Origin: Gnetum montanum
Taxonomy: Eukaryota > Streptophyta > Gnetopsida > Gnetales > Gnetaceae
NCBI GenBank assembly: GCA_015680685.1
Contig: MNCI01001408.1
Coordinates: forward strand, 1-64,000
DNA length: 64,000 bases
Reading direction: 5' to 3'
In this document: positions 45,804 through 59,088 of the stretch, piece after piece
Position numbering within the stretch: position 1 is the first letter of the stretch
How the letters are laid out: every line of letters begins with the position of its first letter
Notes under the pieces: generated by a model
Database searches by the model: none
Told to the model about the DNA's origin: nothing
What the model saw: only the letters and a program-made list of their open reading frames with translations
Position numbers and translations under genes: made by a program

Positions 45804-48800
45804 ATGTCTCTCCCACAGTCAATCAAGTTTTCTTACAGCTACATTGAAAATGGGTTAGATCAATAGCACATGAGGGATTATGATCAAAAATACCCTACTA
45901 TTATGGGATGTAGGCAATCTCTTAGGCTTAGGGGATAAATTCTTAGTTTCCCAGTGATAAATGAAGAGCATTATAACTTCATTTGCACTAAGATCTAGAC
46001 TAGCATGCTAATCCCATGAGTAAAAGTAGAGGCCAAGAGGGAATTCTTACTTATCCATCATGATGGAGAAGAGTATATTCCCTCCCCATATGACCAAATA
46101 TCCCTTAATGACATCTATGTTAGTGTCTTATCCCTTCTCATTTAGGTTGATGAAGACAACTGGAATACTACCTCCAAGGGGAAAATAGTGAAGGAAGATG
46201 AATTCAAGGTAGAGTCTGATCCTGAAAATCTTTTGGGGGAACTTTTCCAACAAGGGATCTCGAAGGCCATAGTGTCCACCTTTACTTCCTTCACCTCTTC
46301 CTCTAGGTAGGTCCCACTACCTTGGTCCCCACCATAATTAATCATGTTTAGGTCCATACTAATCATCGTTGCACACGAAGCACAATCAATGTTGCAGTCA
46401 ACCACCTTTCACTTCTCCATGCCTCTTTCTACCCAACCTAGGTTAGTTCAATAGATGATAGTGGTATCTACTACTACTAAGCTATTAACCAGCCATGTGG
46501 GATCCACCATGGGACCCCAAGAAACCTAGAGGTCACATACCCCCTTTTTCCCATTTATGCCTCAAATACCAGCACAAACATCTTTTTTCTTGTTTGGTCC
46601 ACAAACTACAATGATGACAGAATAGTTTCCTTCCATCTTGCAACCTATAGCAAGGTCATAAGACTCACAACAAATACCATAGCTATATGTGCAATCCTTA
46701 TAGCAATAGGTTCATCATAGGGCCTGGATTAGGCCTTCTAGATGATACAAGACTTGATGGAGAAGTTGAAGAGGCTTAAAGCCTCTACTTTTCAAAGTGT
46801 CAAGATCATGGATTTTTACTAGGATGATCCCATCAATCCTATAATCCAACCCTTTACACTTCCTCCTAGTGTTCCTATTTTCCAATTTAGCAAGTATAAT
46901 GGAGAATGTGATCCCAATGCTTACCTTATAATCTTTTGATCCAAGTACTTTCTGTTGCAACCATGGCCTCATACTATCATGAGGAGTTTCCCTATGTCCT
47001 TGACTATGAAAGTTCTTGAGTGGTATCACACCATACCTAGAGGATACATATCCTTTCTTAAGAACTTAATAGCATAGTTTGTTAATCACTTCAAGTATAA
47101 CTTAAATCCTAACACCATGCTTGACCAACTGGTGAAGGTCAAGTAAGGATCCCTAGAACTTGTGCAGAAGTTCATCCAAAGTTGAAATGAACTATTGAAC
47201 AAAATACCAGAGCCCATAGCCAAAACCCATATTTTTACTATATGTAAAGGGGTTATTAATGAATTTATCAAGTTCAAGATTTAGTACCTTGACCCGTGGT
47301 CCCTTAGCCAATCATTCTTCCAAATCAAGAATATAGAGGATGCTTCAGAGGCTAGTCATGATCTGACTTACATAGCATACAAAAATCAACATATGTAGAG
47401 GGATAAGGAGAAGATAAAACATAACAATGTGGTTATAGCAATAGCGACCAAAGAGGCCAAGATGACTAACCAGGGGCCAAGGACTAATCCATCCAAGGTC
47501 CCTACTAATAGTCATGATCTGACTTACATAGCATACAAAAATCAACCTACGCAAAGGGATAAGGAGAAGATCAAACATAACAATGTGGTTATAGAAATAG
47601 TGGCTAAAGAGGCTCAAATGACTAACTAGGGGCCAAGGACTAATCCAACGAAGGTTCCTACTAATAATAAACATGAAAACCATCCTTCAACCTATAGGGC
47701 CACTACATTAACAACAACCAAACCCAATTTTGAAAGGAAGGATAAGTCTAAATACACTAGGCTACCATTAAAACCATCAAATCTATTAGAACAACTTTTG
47801 AAAAGTGGGCATATTCAATATAAATAGATGTCTGAAGCTTCCTAAAAGAATCATGACAGACTCTATGAAATAGCCAAAGACCCCACTAGAGCAATGAAAG
47901 ATGACCCATAGCTTCCTAAGTACTTCAAGTTAGATTGCTTTTTCCACTATCACCAACTTCCTGATCATGACTTCTGCCTTGCACTAAAGGATGACTTGAA
48001 AAAGATGATAGCTATGGAAGTCCTAGTCCTAGATGCATCCAACCTTGTCCATCCTTAAAACCAATTGATGTAGGTGCATAAGAACCCATTGAATACCAAC
48101 AATGCTACATATATTTTATTGGTGTTTAACATAGATGATAATTGGAGACCTATGAGAGAACCATTTATGATTCGGGTACTCCCTTGTGAAGAAATTGCTT
48201 CTACAACTTCCACCAGCTCAAGATCCTCCTTTGTCATGAGAATACTATCACAAGTACTTCTGAGGAAACCTGTTTTCATCAGTGTGCTTTAGGCCACCTT
48301 AACCAAACCAACCATAGCCTCATCAATAGACATAACCATCCAACAACCTCTTTTGGTGTCCAATGCTATACCCTCTTCCTCATAATGAACAACTAACAAT
48401 TAAAAGGCTTCAACCAAAAAGAGGAAGAAGCATAAGCAAAATCCTAGTAACAAAGGTGATAAGTAAACTAAGGCACAAAAGCAAGTGGGCCCATTAAAGC
48501 CCACTTCCATATCGGCTATACGCATGACCTCCCCTGTCCAACCTGCTTCAACCAACAAACTATGGAAGGAAACCAAAGCCCATAGTCAAAAGAATGAGAA
48601 GAAGCCCCAACATCAACAAGCTAAAGATAAAGTTTGCATTTTTAGGCGCATGGAGGAAGTGAAGCACATCTCGGGTGACAAGCCCATGGCCAACAACAAA
48701 AACTTCCTCAATGTGATGGATTAGGTTAGACAATCCCTTAAGCTAAAGAACACAACTCTAAGCTCGTATGACTTGATCATGACTTCCACCACACATTGTG

Positions 48801-49615
48801 AGGCATTAGTTGATATGCTAAATTTGATCCCCATTAGTGAAGACATCCCTGATAATAAGGAATTCATCCATGTAGTGATGGTTCCTCCCTCACCAAGGGA
48901 GGAGAAGTCAACATCCCTAGTATTTCATGATAGCAATATCAATGTCAATCACCAAAATGGAAAAGTAACTAGGGCTCCTCTATTTATAACCATATGTTTA
49001 GGGTAGTTTAAAGTGCATTGAGTGCATGTAGATGATGCAGATATGACTAACATTATTCCATGCACAATCATTGAATGATTAGTCTTGATAGAGTAGATAC
49101 AACATACATCAATAGCCATTCTCAAGTCTTTTAATAGATCAAGGGTTGCTATCAAGGAGTCTATCTCCTTGGATGTTGTGGTAGGGGAGAAATTCCCCAC
49201 AACCATGGATTTCTTAGTGATGGAAAAGATACTTGGGTTTAACCTTATCCTAGGAAGACCTTGGTTGGCTTAGTTACAAGTTGTGTCCTCACCAATCAAC
49301 TAAGAGATTCACCTTCCTTATGAAGAAGGTGAAATTATCATTCATGGTGATAACGTGGTGCCCCTAGTTGTTAAAAATGTGAACATAGAGTAGGGTTCTA
49401 AAATGAAGCTTTAAGAAGAATCTCCTAGCCATGAAATCCAACAACCCAAGATAGAGCAAAAAGCCAAGAATGACAACAATAGGTAGAGGGATACGTTATG
49501 GGATAAACTCCTTTTTAACAACATCAATGAAGGTGATGGAGAATATGAAATTATGCAAAATAGACCATACTCATTTCTTAATCTTTCAAAGATTAGGAAC
49601 AGTCTACACAAGTGA
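45804..49615 (+). pseudogene. gag-protease polyprotein of copy B, decayed
   Basis: Start ATG 45804 (MSLPQSIKFSYSYIENGLDQ). Capsid part at about 46860-47390, in broken frame: FQFSKYNGECDPNAYLIIF, YHTIPRGYISFLKNL, GVINEFIKFK and EASHDLTYIAYKN. A 127-bp repeat follows at about 47370-47620 (AYKNQ...RDKEKIKHNNVVI twice). A knuckle-like FFHYHQLPDHDFCLALKDDL is near 47940-48000. Protease-type sequence at about 49020-49270 shows HVDDADMTNIIPC, with Gly of the active-site triad lost, and FNLILGRPWLA. Stop TGA 49613-49615. Several stops, no RT downstream. Confidence 0.8.
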
Positions 49616-50461
49616 AGTACACCAAACCCTTCCACCCCATTTCCTTAAAACCAAAGGCACCGATAGCTATGTAGCCTAACTTTTCTTTGTTAACTTATTA
49701 TTCTTGTTTGTTTCCTTTATTTTACTCTTTCATGATTGTAGCCTAAGTTTCTAATTTCATTTGTATTTTTACTTATTTATTACAACCTTTCTATTTCTTT
49801 AATTTTACATAAGTTGTAAACATCAAAAACCTTATAAAAATTTCAAAACTAGAAAAAAGCCATAAAATATTTTAAGATAGAAAATCGTCAAAAAAATATA
49901 AGTTTCCTTTTGTACCAAGGCCCACCATGGCCTAAAATTGGCAAACCTATGACCTATTGTGGCCTTAAACTAACATTGTAGCTTGCCTGGGCCTTAAACT
50001 AGCACTACAATCCACTAAGACTCTAAACTAGTGTTACAATCCACTAAGACTTTAAATTGACATCACTGTCCACCACGTCCCTAAACTAGCAATAAATGTA
50101 TGGCTTTCCATGGCTTAAAAATAGCAAGTAACCCTTATCCTATGGTCATTCATAATCTTATAGCCTAACCATTTTCGACATAGCCAACATAGCCATTCTC
50201 AACATACTTATTTTCAACATTACAACTTTAAAACCTTGTAGTAAAGCCATCAACAACATATGTAGCCAAAACTAAAATCGAAGCTTAAAATTTCAAACAT
50301 CTTAAAATAAAATAAAATAAAATAATATAGCCATGACCACATTGTGTGGCATAAATGTCAAAATAATAAACCATGAATGTTAAAATGTCTACAACTCAAG
50401 CATTGGCCAACATAGGCTATACAATGCCAAACATAAAATGAAATAAACAATGAAGGTTACA
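49616..50461. other. Spacer after gag-pro of B with minisatellite (49915-50110)
   Basis: The convergent genes meet here. At 49915-50110 are about six units of 30-38 bp, such as GGCCTTAAACTAGCACTACA and CCACTAAGACTCTAAACTAG. The rest is AT-rich with a short AATAAAATAAA tract near 50305. No coding. Confidence 0.7.
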
Positions 50462-53400
50462 TCATGCATCTGATGGTGCCAAGGAAACATTCAAAGAGGG
50501 AGAAGATGGTGTATCATCATCATCATCTCTTGCACCACTAGGGCCACCAACATCATAAGGTATCTATGACATAACATCATACAACCAATTAGTAACCAAT
50601 ATAACCAAGACCATGACATAAACTATGGTGGACTAAAACTTAAAATATAAAACATAAATGCCATCAAACTTGTGGAGAATCTAGCTCTACAAACTCTCAA
50701 GGAAGACTATGAAGGCTAGTCTCCAAACATTGGATAATCTCATCTTCCATCATATTTGCCTAGTCAATGTCCCCAAAATTGATGCCTGTGAAGATGTTGG
50801 TCATGTTTATAGCTATTCATGATGGCAGCTCCCATGAGATCATAGCTATAGAGATGTCATCTGTAGGTATAGTAATCTATGAAGTAGGAGATCAACCACT
50901 ATTAGAGTGCTTTCAAAGAGGTTGAAAACACTCTCAACTTGAATGCCCTAGATAAATAGATCTTTCTTCTATTGTTTAGTTATCTCCCTCTTCAACCACT
51001 TTAGGTATGCCTTTTAATCAGCCTTATACTTATGCTTGTGATCCTTTTGTGTCTTACCCCACTTTAGGACCCAAGCACTATAATGCTTCCAATCTTGTGA
51101 TTTTTGGGAGATCAAGTCCATTTTCAGTAGCTGCTCATGTAATTCCTGAGATAGGGAAACCTTATCATTCATGGTATGCCAATAGTGGGTCCATGTGATC
51201 TCTTTGGTTTGTAAGGCCCATGAGTTCTCTACTTGGGCCTTCACAAAGGTCTTACATTTCTCAAGATCCTAGATCCTCTCAACTTACCTTTTATTTTTCT
51301 CCTTTAAGATCATAACCTATTCCCATAGGGATTCATTGGACCTTTGAATCTCCCATGAAGCTTTTCCACATAAAACCACTAGATCAATGGCAATTTTGTA
51401 CAACTTCAGGCAAACATGCGGGATCTTAGGATGAAGCTTAGGTAAGGATTCAAATTCCATGTCTTGGGTTGGGTCCCATGTAACTAATGGCACTAGAAAC
51501 AACAACAAAAATATAACCATAAACATGATATACAAACTAAAATAGCTGTAGCATAAATTATAACTTGTAGCAAAAATAACTAAGACATAGTAAAGCATCG
51601 TTCTTAGCAATCTTAGGTGCAACCCTTTGTAACCAACTAACGATGTCCTTTGCCATCTCATGCATGAATTCTATCTTGTTCAAGCCCTCTACCCATGGTT
51701 TCATGTGAAATGTGGATGTAGAGGCCTTTGCTAGTGGCTCAAGAACTATGATAAGCATAACAATCATTAGACAAGTAAGAACTAAGAAGTTAAACATAAA
51801 ACAATAGGAAACAACTAGAGTATAAGTATACCTATGTTCTCATTCTCAAACTCATTGAGGATTTTGATCAGAGGCTTCCCAGGAAGTGGCTCACCAAACA
51901 AGGCATTAGAATCCTTCATATCTTGTTGCAAGAGTGCCTCCTTTGCATGCCTTTGTTCTTCCTCTATTGTGGTAGCTATATGCCTCTACTCCTCCTCCTC
52001 AACATGCTTGTGTTCCTCATCCACTTACTTTTTCTCTTCTTCCATAGTGGCAACTTGGGCAACCAAGTTCTACTACTAACCTAGGATCATAAGTCATTAG
52101 ACAAGTTAGCATGTATAGCCATAGAACATAACATAGACAAAAATGTTAAAACATAGTTAAAGTGTACCTGTGACTACCTAGTCTAAGTGAGGGATCTTAA
52201 AGATGATCCTTTGCTTGGAGGGTGGCTTTGCTACTAGTGGTGCTTCCTCTATGGGTCATTCCAAACTAGCCTTGGTGGCCTTGGTGTCCTCAGCATGCAA
52301 CTATTGGGCTCTCTTGATATTCATTAGGAACGTAAGAGGTGTCTCCCCCATACTATCAAGGGATTCATATCGACTAATACCAAGGTTTTTGATGGTCATA
52401 GATAGTGAATCTTCCATGTCCTCTAATGCATTTTGGCCCTCCATAGTTGGATAAATATGCTTTATCCAAGGCTTTGAGAGTTTTTTTGGGTCCTGGTGCA
52501 TCCATGATCTACTCCTCTTCACCACCAAGAATTCAACAAACCTCTTTATATATCCTACAAAAAATGAATAGTGCATGTGGACTATCATAGAGGAATCCAA
52601 GAAAAATTTGAGAATTTCCTCTTTGAGGCCCATAGCCAAGGAAGCAACCTAGTTAAAATGAGTTTCCTCCATCAAGACCTTCTTTAGGATCCATGCTTGC
52701 ACAATGCTAACTACCTTCTTTTGTTACAACAATTTAGGAAAGGCTTGAGATCTAAACAATGGATAGGATCCCCTTGCATTAGAGTTTGTAAAGTTATCGA
52801 GAGTAAGTTTAGAGTGGCCTTTGTTGGTACCAAACCACTTCTCAACTTCTTCATGATGGCTAACCTCTTTCATTAGCTTGGTGAAAACTATTATCCCATC
52901 AATAGGAACACCAAAAAAGTCATGAAAGGTGGCCTCACTAATGGCAATGTCAATTGGCATGCCTCACACTATGGTGTGAAAAACATTAGCTCCTTTGTCA
53001 AAGGAGTTGATGATGTTTAGCATCTCTGTAAAATGGATGATAGGGCTAGGTGCCATGAAGACCTTCAACAAACTTGCATGTGCGATGCTACCTAAATGTT
53101 CTCAAGAACCTTCCCCCTCAACCACTCCTATGCTAGCCCCACCTCATTGAACTTTAGAATGAGAGTTTCTACAGAATGTCTAGTGAGGGGTATAGTGACA
53201 TCAACATAAGTGGAAGGCCTTGCACGTAAAAGATAAGTGCTTAGCATCAATATAGTTATGTTTAGATCATAGGATACTTATGACCTAGATAGCCATAAAA
53301 TCTTAGTTATAACATATAAAATCATTTCTTCTTCTTACTTGAGGAAGCTTGTATGGAGCTCCCAGTAATGATACACATATCTCTAATAGCCTTAGGATCC

Positions 53401-55661
53401 ACCCACCAGTTGTGCACTATTTTGAAAGCCACACACTTCTAGTAAATAGGGTCAAATTTGGTGGGTTATTCATCAAAGTCTTCTCTTAGTTCAAAAACAA
53501 TGTGTCTAATCTTGGGACCTTTGGTAAATTCATTCAATGTGATGTGAGCTACTACCAAGGTTTGATCGTTCTTGATCAACCTGTGCTCATTAACCTTGTA
53601 CCTAGAAGATATGTGTGAAACCAACAAGTTAGAAAAGATGACAAATTAGATAAACCAAAAACATTAAAACCTATAGTAGCCATGCTTACCCCCTATAATC
53701 AGTACATAGTGCCTAGATATTCTAGAAAAATGATTAGGCTTTTTACACCACCATCAAAGTTATTTATTCATGTTATATCATGAATACTTGGGCATCATCC
53801 AAATATTTGAAAGGTACCATGCACCGATAGTATCCACTAACTCTCTTGCTACTCAGGTCTCTGGATCATTAATTATGAATCGAGCAACTAGATGTGCAAA
53901 CCTAAACAACAAGGTCTCCACTATAATCTTGGCCACTTCTACAAACAAGTATGACCACATCATCATAGTAAAATTCTGTAGAAGGTTTAGGGTAATCCCT
54001 TGCCCCTAGACAGGACCATAGTGATCCCTTCTCCATGTCCATGTCAAGTAGGAGGTTGTGGGCCATGGGCTAGCTAATACAACATAAGATGTCAACCAAC
54101 TCGACCATGATGAGGACCAACTTTTTTAAGACCCTACAAGGAGAAAACATGAACATCATTAGAACCACATTTCAACACTTTGAATTTCTTAACAAGTTTT
54201 ATACACCCTAGTCAAGGGTAAGATTAGCCTTTGTAAAAAGCTCTAAGATGTTCATTCAAATTTTCTCAAGAAATTCCACAAAAATATTATTACAAAATTT
54301 CATATAATTTTACATCATAGTCAAAATACTATAGCCAAAACTATGCCTTAGTCCCAAACAATACATTAACTTAGAAAAATCATTAAAACATAGAAAAGAA
54401 AAATAGCCATAAAAATACTTACTAAAAATAGTAAAAAGCTCTTCTTTTATCATGAAACAAACATTAGAACATAGTGTACACTATTAGGCATCCCAAAGGG
54501 AATGGAAATTGACAAGAGAAAACTCTAAGTATGTCAACCACATCCATATCAAAAGGGGTAAATTGCTACAAGCAAAATTAAGCCTTATTGACATAGCTTA
54601 GATAGAAAGATTCATTAAAAATACATCCTAGATTCAATTTTAGTGATTCCACCATGGAAGGAATTATAAAATCACAAGCTTTTCATCCATGGCCATTACA
54701 ACTAAAAAAACTTAACCATTTTTACATTAAAAAAAAATAGCCAAAAATAGCAAAACCGTAGCTATCAACATTAACCCCCTTTCATGCAGTGTTGCGAAAA
54801 AAATCACCAAAAATTTATTTGAGCTCCAAATGGAGTGATTCCACCACTATTTGAAGGCTTGAATTGATCCCTATACTCCACATCTAACAAAAATTCAAAA
54901 CCATTTCCTTTTATTTAGAAAAAATTCATAAATTTTGATGAAAATATGAAAAATGGCAGAAACCCTAGTTGCATAGACAAATTGAAATAACCATAACTTC
55001 ATTGATATAACTCCAAATCAGATGAGACCATAGCCATTACAAAGCTTAAATGTAAGATTAAAAACCAATAAAACTAGAGTTTAAAAAGCTTAAGCTATAT
55101 TCATCACAAAAAATAGACAATATTGCTTGCTTTTTCCATCAAAAAAGCACAAAAAAACACAAAACTTGTAAAACCAACTTGATTTAGTGATAGATTATAG
55201 ATAAAATGGTCAAGCAAAATTCTACCAAACATAGAAAAAATCAAAATAGGAGGGTAGTATTTTGTTAAAATTTTACTTTGATCAGGTCCTTCGTCCTAGA
55301 TCTATGAAAAATGGCTCCATAACAAATTTATTAGAAAAAGCACCAAAACAGCAAGCCTATTTTCAAAAATTAAATCTACTAAGGCAAAAACAGAAAAATG
55401 ACCCTAGATCTACATGAAAACAACAAATATATGACATAGGATTTCATTAGAATTTAATTTTATCAAGCCCTTTTAAGTAGATTTGACAAAAAATGGCCTT
55501 TTCCTAGCTAGGAAATCATGGAGAAAGCAAAAAATGACCTACCTTGCAATGGATGAGGAAGATCCTTGAATGGAAATTTCTTTAGGAAAGTTAGAGATAT
55601 TCTTGACTACCTCATATAACACTTGAATCTTGGGATTTTTATTGCTACATTTCTTCATCAT
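50462..55661 (-). pseudogene. Antisense spliced gene of copy B (HAD-like, extra-ORF, coiled-coil)
   Basis: Exon 1 55543-55661 (MMKKCSNKNPKIQ, ending QGSSSSIA, donor GTAGGT). Intron 54134-55542. Exon 2 starts 54133 after CTCCTTGTAG: GLKKLVLIMVELVDILCCIS, later WSYLFVEVAKIIVETLL, the WS motif and helix of FCP1/NIF-type HAD domains. The next exon, ending 53339, has NEHRLIKNDQTLVVAHITL. The large exon 53220 to about 52170 has INSFDKGANVF, GMPIDIAISEATFHDFFGVP and HMHYSFFVGYIKRFVEFLVV. Coiled-coil exons follow (QELHEQLLKMD, VLKWGKTQKDHKHKYKAD), with a donor at 50671. Last exon 50462-50563, GGPSGARDDDDDTP. It aligns with A throughout. Stops and frameshifts make it inactive. Confidence 0.58.
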
Positions 55662-56099
55662 GGTTGCACAACATTGAGAAGGCTTGGAAACTATGCGAGT
55701 TGAAGCTTCCACGCTAGCTAGGAGAAGACCTAAAGTTTCAGCATTGAAGGTTGATGAATTTTGCTATAATAACTTATGCTAAGGCTCTCCTCCAGTGTGC
55801 TAGGTGTTGGAATGGTGATTTTTGGTGAGTTTGTGTAAGATTTGACAATAAAAACCGAACAAACATAACATTTCCACTTTTAACCCCGTTCTTGCTAATT
55901 CTATTTATTAGAACTCAACATGCATTGAAGTCCAAGTGAGGGGAAAGTATCCTCCACATTGGAAGTGATAAATAAAACAATAATTACACTTTTTTTCTTA
56001 ATTTTAGGATTTTTAACCAATGGGTCCCACCATGAACCTTCATACATGGTGTTTGTGGGCTTTAAAATTCATCAACACTAGATTTTTAACCCTTTGAAC

Positions 56100-58227
56100 A
56101 CTTAGAAACATATTCAAGCCTTAACCCCCATGCATCCATACTAGGGATACCATACCCAACATGGATACATGGCTCCCAACTCTTATAACCATTAAAACCC
56201 AACTTTCTTTCCATTTTTGGTATCTAGAACTTACCTCATCCAATTCCAGGCTCCAAAAGTGGGTTAGACCCTATAAAAACTAGACATCTTGGGTTTCCAC
56301 ACTGGTGCAATTCTTCCCCACATGGAAGAAGGAGGGTAACATCCATTGTTATCCCTAATTCCCATCACACCTAAATCTAACCCCTAGAGTAGGCTTACAT
56401 GACCTAGAACCCCTCTAGCCACCTCCAATAGCCCAGAAACCTCACCAAACCTAGTTGGAAGTTCTTGAAACATTGGGATTTGGTGGTTCCATGCTAGGGG
56501 AGGTCTCATCCATGCTAAGAACCCTATCCCTAGTGTGGATGAATGGGGGGATGACTAAAATTTCTAAAATTGACCACATAGTTACCATGTTCTAACATCC
56601 ATATTCTTGTATAGCCTCTGATAACCTTGTTTTGCATTAAAACAAGTCAATTTTCAATCTTACATCTTACCCAACATTGGTGAACCCCTCCTTCATGTTG
56701 CCTAGTGTGGAGCTAGCATGGAGGCTTAGGGGTTATAACATAAAACTCTTTCCTAAGCTTCAAATAACCATATTTTTTACCTTAATGGCTCTAACACCCT
56801 TCCATGACCATTGATAGTCAATAATCTTCACGATTTGAGTCAATTTTCATATCCTAGAACTATTTCACATTGAGCACCTTCTCTTCCACATTGGCCAACA
56901 TGGAACTAGCATGGATGGAGGGGGGATGGTCAAAAACCCCAATTTTTGCCTCAGAATGAACTCTGGTATACATCTCAATATTTCCAAGGACTCCATCAGC
57001 TAAAACTTGTCAAAAATGTCCTTGTTTATAATTTTCAAGGTTCTCCTAGCTATTTCCATGTTGGCCAAAGTGGAGCCAACATGGAACAAGGGGGAGATTA
57101 GCAAATCATCCAAAAAAATAAAAATTGCCAAATTTTAGCCTTAGGCTCTCACTATCGACTCCTACAACCTTGGAAATGTACATGCATGATCAAAATAGCC
57201 AAAATGAATCCTTTGGGATCCTCCCAAATATTCCATGCTAACTAGTGTGGAACCAAGGGGGTAAAACAAAAACCATTAAAAATCCCATGAAATTGGAAGA
57301 TTTTAACCTTGGGCCTTAATTATCAACACCAACAACCTCGGAATTGCACATGCATGGCCAAAAGTGATTTAAAATAGACAAAAATTGATCTCCTCTTATC
57401 TTCCTAGATGGTTCCATGTTGACCAACATGGAGCTAGCTTATAACTAGAGGGATCACCCTAAAAACTACCTAGCTAACCTCCAAATTAACTAGTTTTAAC
57501 CTTAAACCATACCTCTCAACTTTGGAAATCCTAGGAGCACACATGCATGATTGATTGAAGCCAAAATTAGTCTAGATCTAAGATTTATGATTCTTCCACA
57601 TGAAGGACCCCCTCCTCCATGTTGTCTAGTGTGGAGACTAAAGGGAAGACTCATTTGGAACTCACAAACACCTCAGAATCACATCAGATGACCTTGCATG
57701 CACCTTAAAATCCTATCAACATCCTCTAGAGCCTTCAAACCTCAGGAAATTGATAAAACATAGCCAAATGTTAATCCTTTAAGATCCTTATAGCTATTTT
57801 TACATTGGAATAACCTCTCAAAATCACTCAAAAGCCTTCAAAAATACTCAATTTTCACCCTAGAGCCTTGTCAACACCTTCAAAAATCACTAAACCTTGT
57901 GAAACAAGCCTAAACTAGCCTGAAACCAGCAATCCAAGGTCTTCCATGTTGAGCCATTACCACCGNNNNNNNNNNNNNNNNNNNNNNNNNNNNNNNNNNN
58001 NNNNNNNNNNNNNNNNNNNNNNNNNNNNNNNNNNNNNNNNNNNNNNNNNNNNNNNNNNNNAGACAAAGGAAAACTCAGAAAACCACTTTGGGACCCACCA
58101 AACTACTAAAATTTGGCTCTAAATCTTAGTAGTCAACACTAGAAGCCTTGGGAAGTGATATGCATGTATGATTTTTACCAAAATTAGCCTAGATCTAAAA
58201 TTTTTGATTCTTCTATGTTGAGTACTA
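56100..58227. repeat. About 180-bp tandem array in the 3' LTR region of B
   Basis: The anchor TTCCATGTTGGCC or variant occurs at 56487, 56692, 56884, 57054, 57231, 57413, 57594, about 57795, 57942 and 58211. Unit length is mainly 170-205 bp. Best units carry the perfect 18-bp palindrome core CCATGTTGGCCAACATGG (e.g. near 56884 and 57413, each slightly changed), then GGAGCTAGCATGG, and later ACCTTGGAAATG and CATGCATG. The first 400 bp contain the LTR TATA box (56271). Ns at 57966-58060 interrupt it. Confidence 0.75.
57966..58060. other. Assembly gap (95 N)
   Basis: Sized gap within the 180-bp array, where repeats hinder assembly. The true array length is unknown. Confidence 0.95.
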
Positions 58228-59088
58228 TGATGTTCGAAAATGTTGGTGGCTAGAACACCGAGAGGTCCAAAGGTGTATAGCCTAACCCCGAATCCATGCG
58301 AGGGCTGTGGTGGAAAATGGAAATGAGGTACCTTGAATGGTCTTGTTGATCAAATAGGAACTTACGTGGTGTTCAAATGACTATATGTCAGAAGGATTTA
58401 TACTGCATTATGCATGGGCACTAGGGCTAACTAAGCTAAAGTGTAGCGAGGTGTCTTGGCCTGAGAACAATGATGCAAATGTGCAAATATGTATGAAAAA
58501 TCAAGAAAATTCAAGTGTTACACTGAATACCAAAGACAAATGCTTGATAAATGTAATATAATTTGAGAACAAAGGTGTAATGCCCCAAAAGGGGAAGCAT
58601 AGCTAATTTCAAAAGGGTCTCAAAAGGTACACAATGAACAACAGATGTCATGGAAGTGCAATCATAGTCTTGGTGGTGTCAAGCTGTGAAGTCTGGTACT
58701 AACTATGATGAACTATACCTACTAGGTTGGTTGCTATGGCGTATCATGCGATGTTCTATAGGGCTATAATAGGGTTGCAGTGTAGCTATGCTTCTCTACT
58801 AGTGTTATGTGCTCTAGGTCTTGTTCACCCACGAAGCTCAGTGCCAAGATGCCAAAGTGCCAAATGCCAAATGAAAGTGCCAACTACCCAATCGATGAAA
58901 AATGGAAGCCAACCACTTAAAACATTGGGTTGCATGAGTATTTATAGAATTGGGGTTAGCCCAAAATGTAAATTAGGTGCCACATGGTAGTGCAGTAGGT
59001 GGGATCACAAGAAAAAATTTAAAAAAATTTCTATGTCCAAAGTTAACCAGAAAAAGTTCAAAAATTTTCTAACTTTGGTTGCTACACT
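58228..59088 (-). repeat. 3' LTR of copy C (about 860 bp)
   Basis: The right edge ...GGTTGCTACA (59088) adjoins a polypurine tract. On the minus strand TTCTATAAATACTC (about 58935-58948) is a TATA box, leaving a U3 of about 140 bp, like group-1 LTRs. The left edge is one of several TG dinucleotides at 58228-58241. A U5-like GGTGTAATGCCCCAAAAGGGG lies near 58575. Confidence 0.6.

Larger units (their letters stand above)
43491..58227 (+). mobile_element. Copy B: pol-less Tat-like element with antisense gene
   Basis: Same plan as copy A: 5' LTR to 44761, PBS, leader with a tandem duplication, gag-pro 45804-49615, minisatellite, antisense gene 50462-55661, then a 3' LTR region (from about 56100) holding a long tandem array with a 95-N gap. 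C lies in this array at 58228, so the end of B is beyond it. No RT, RNase H or integrase. The left boundary is approximate. Confidence 0.6.
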
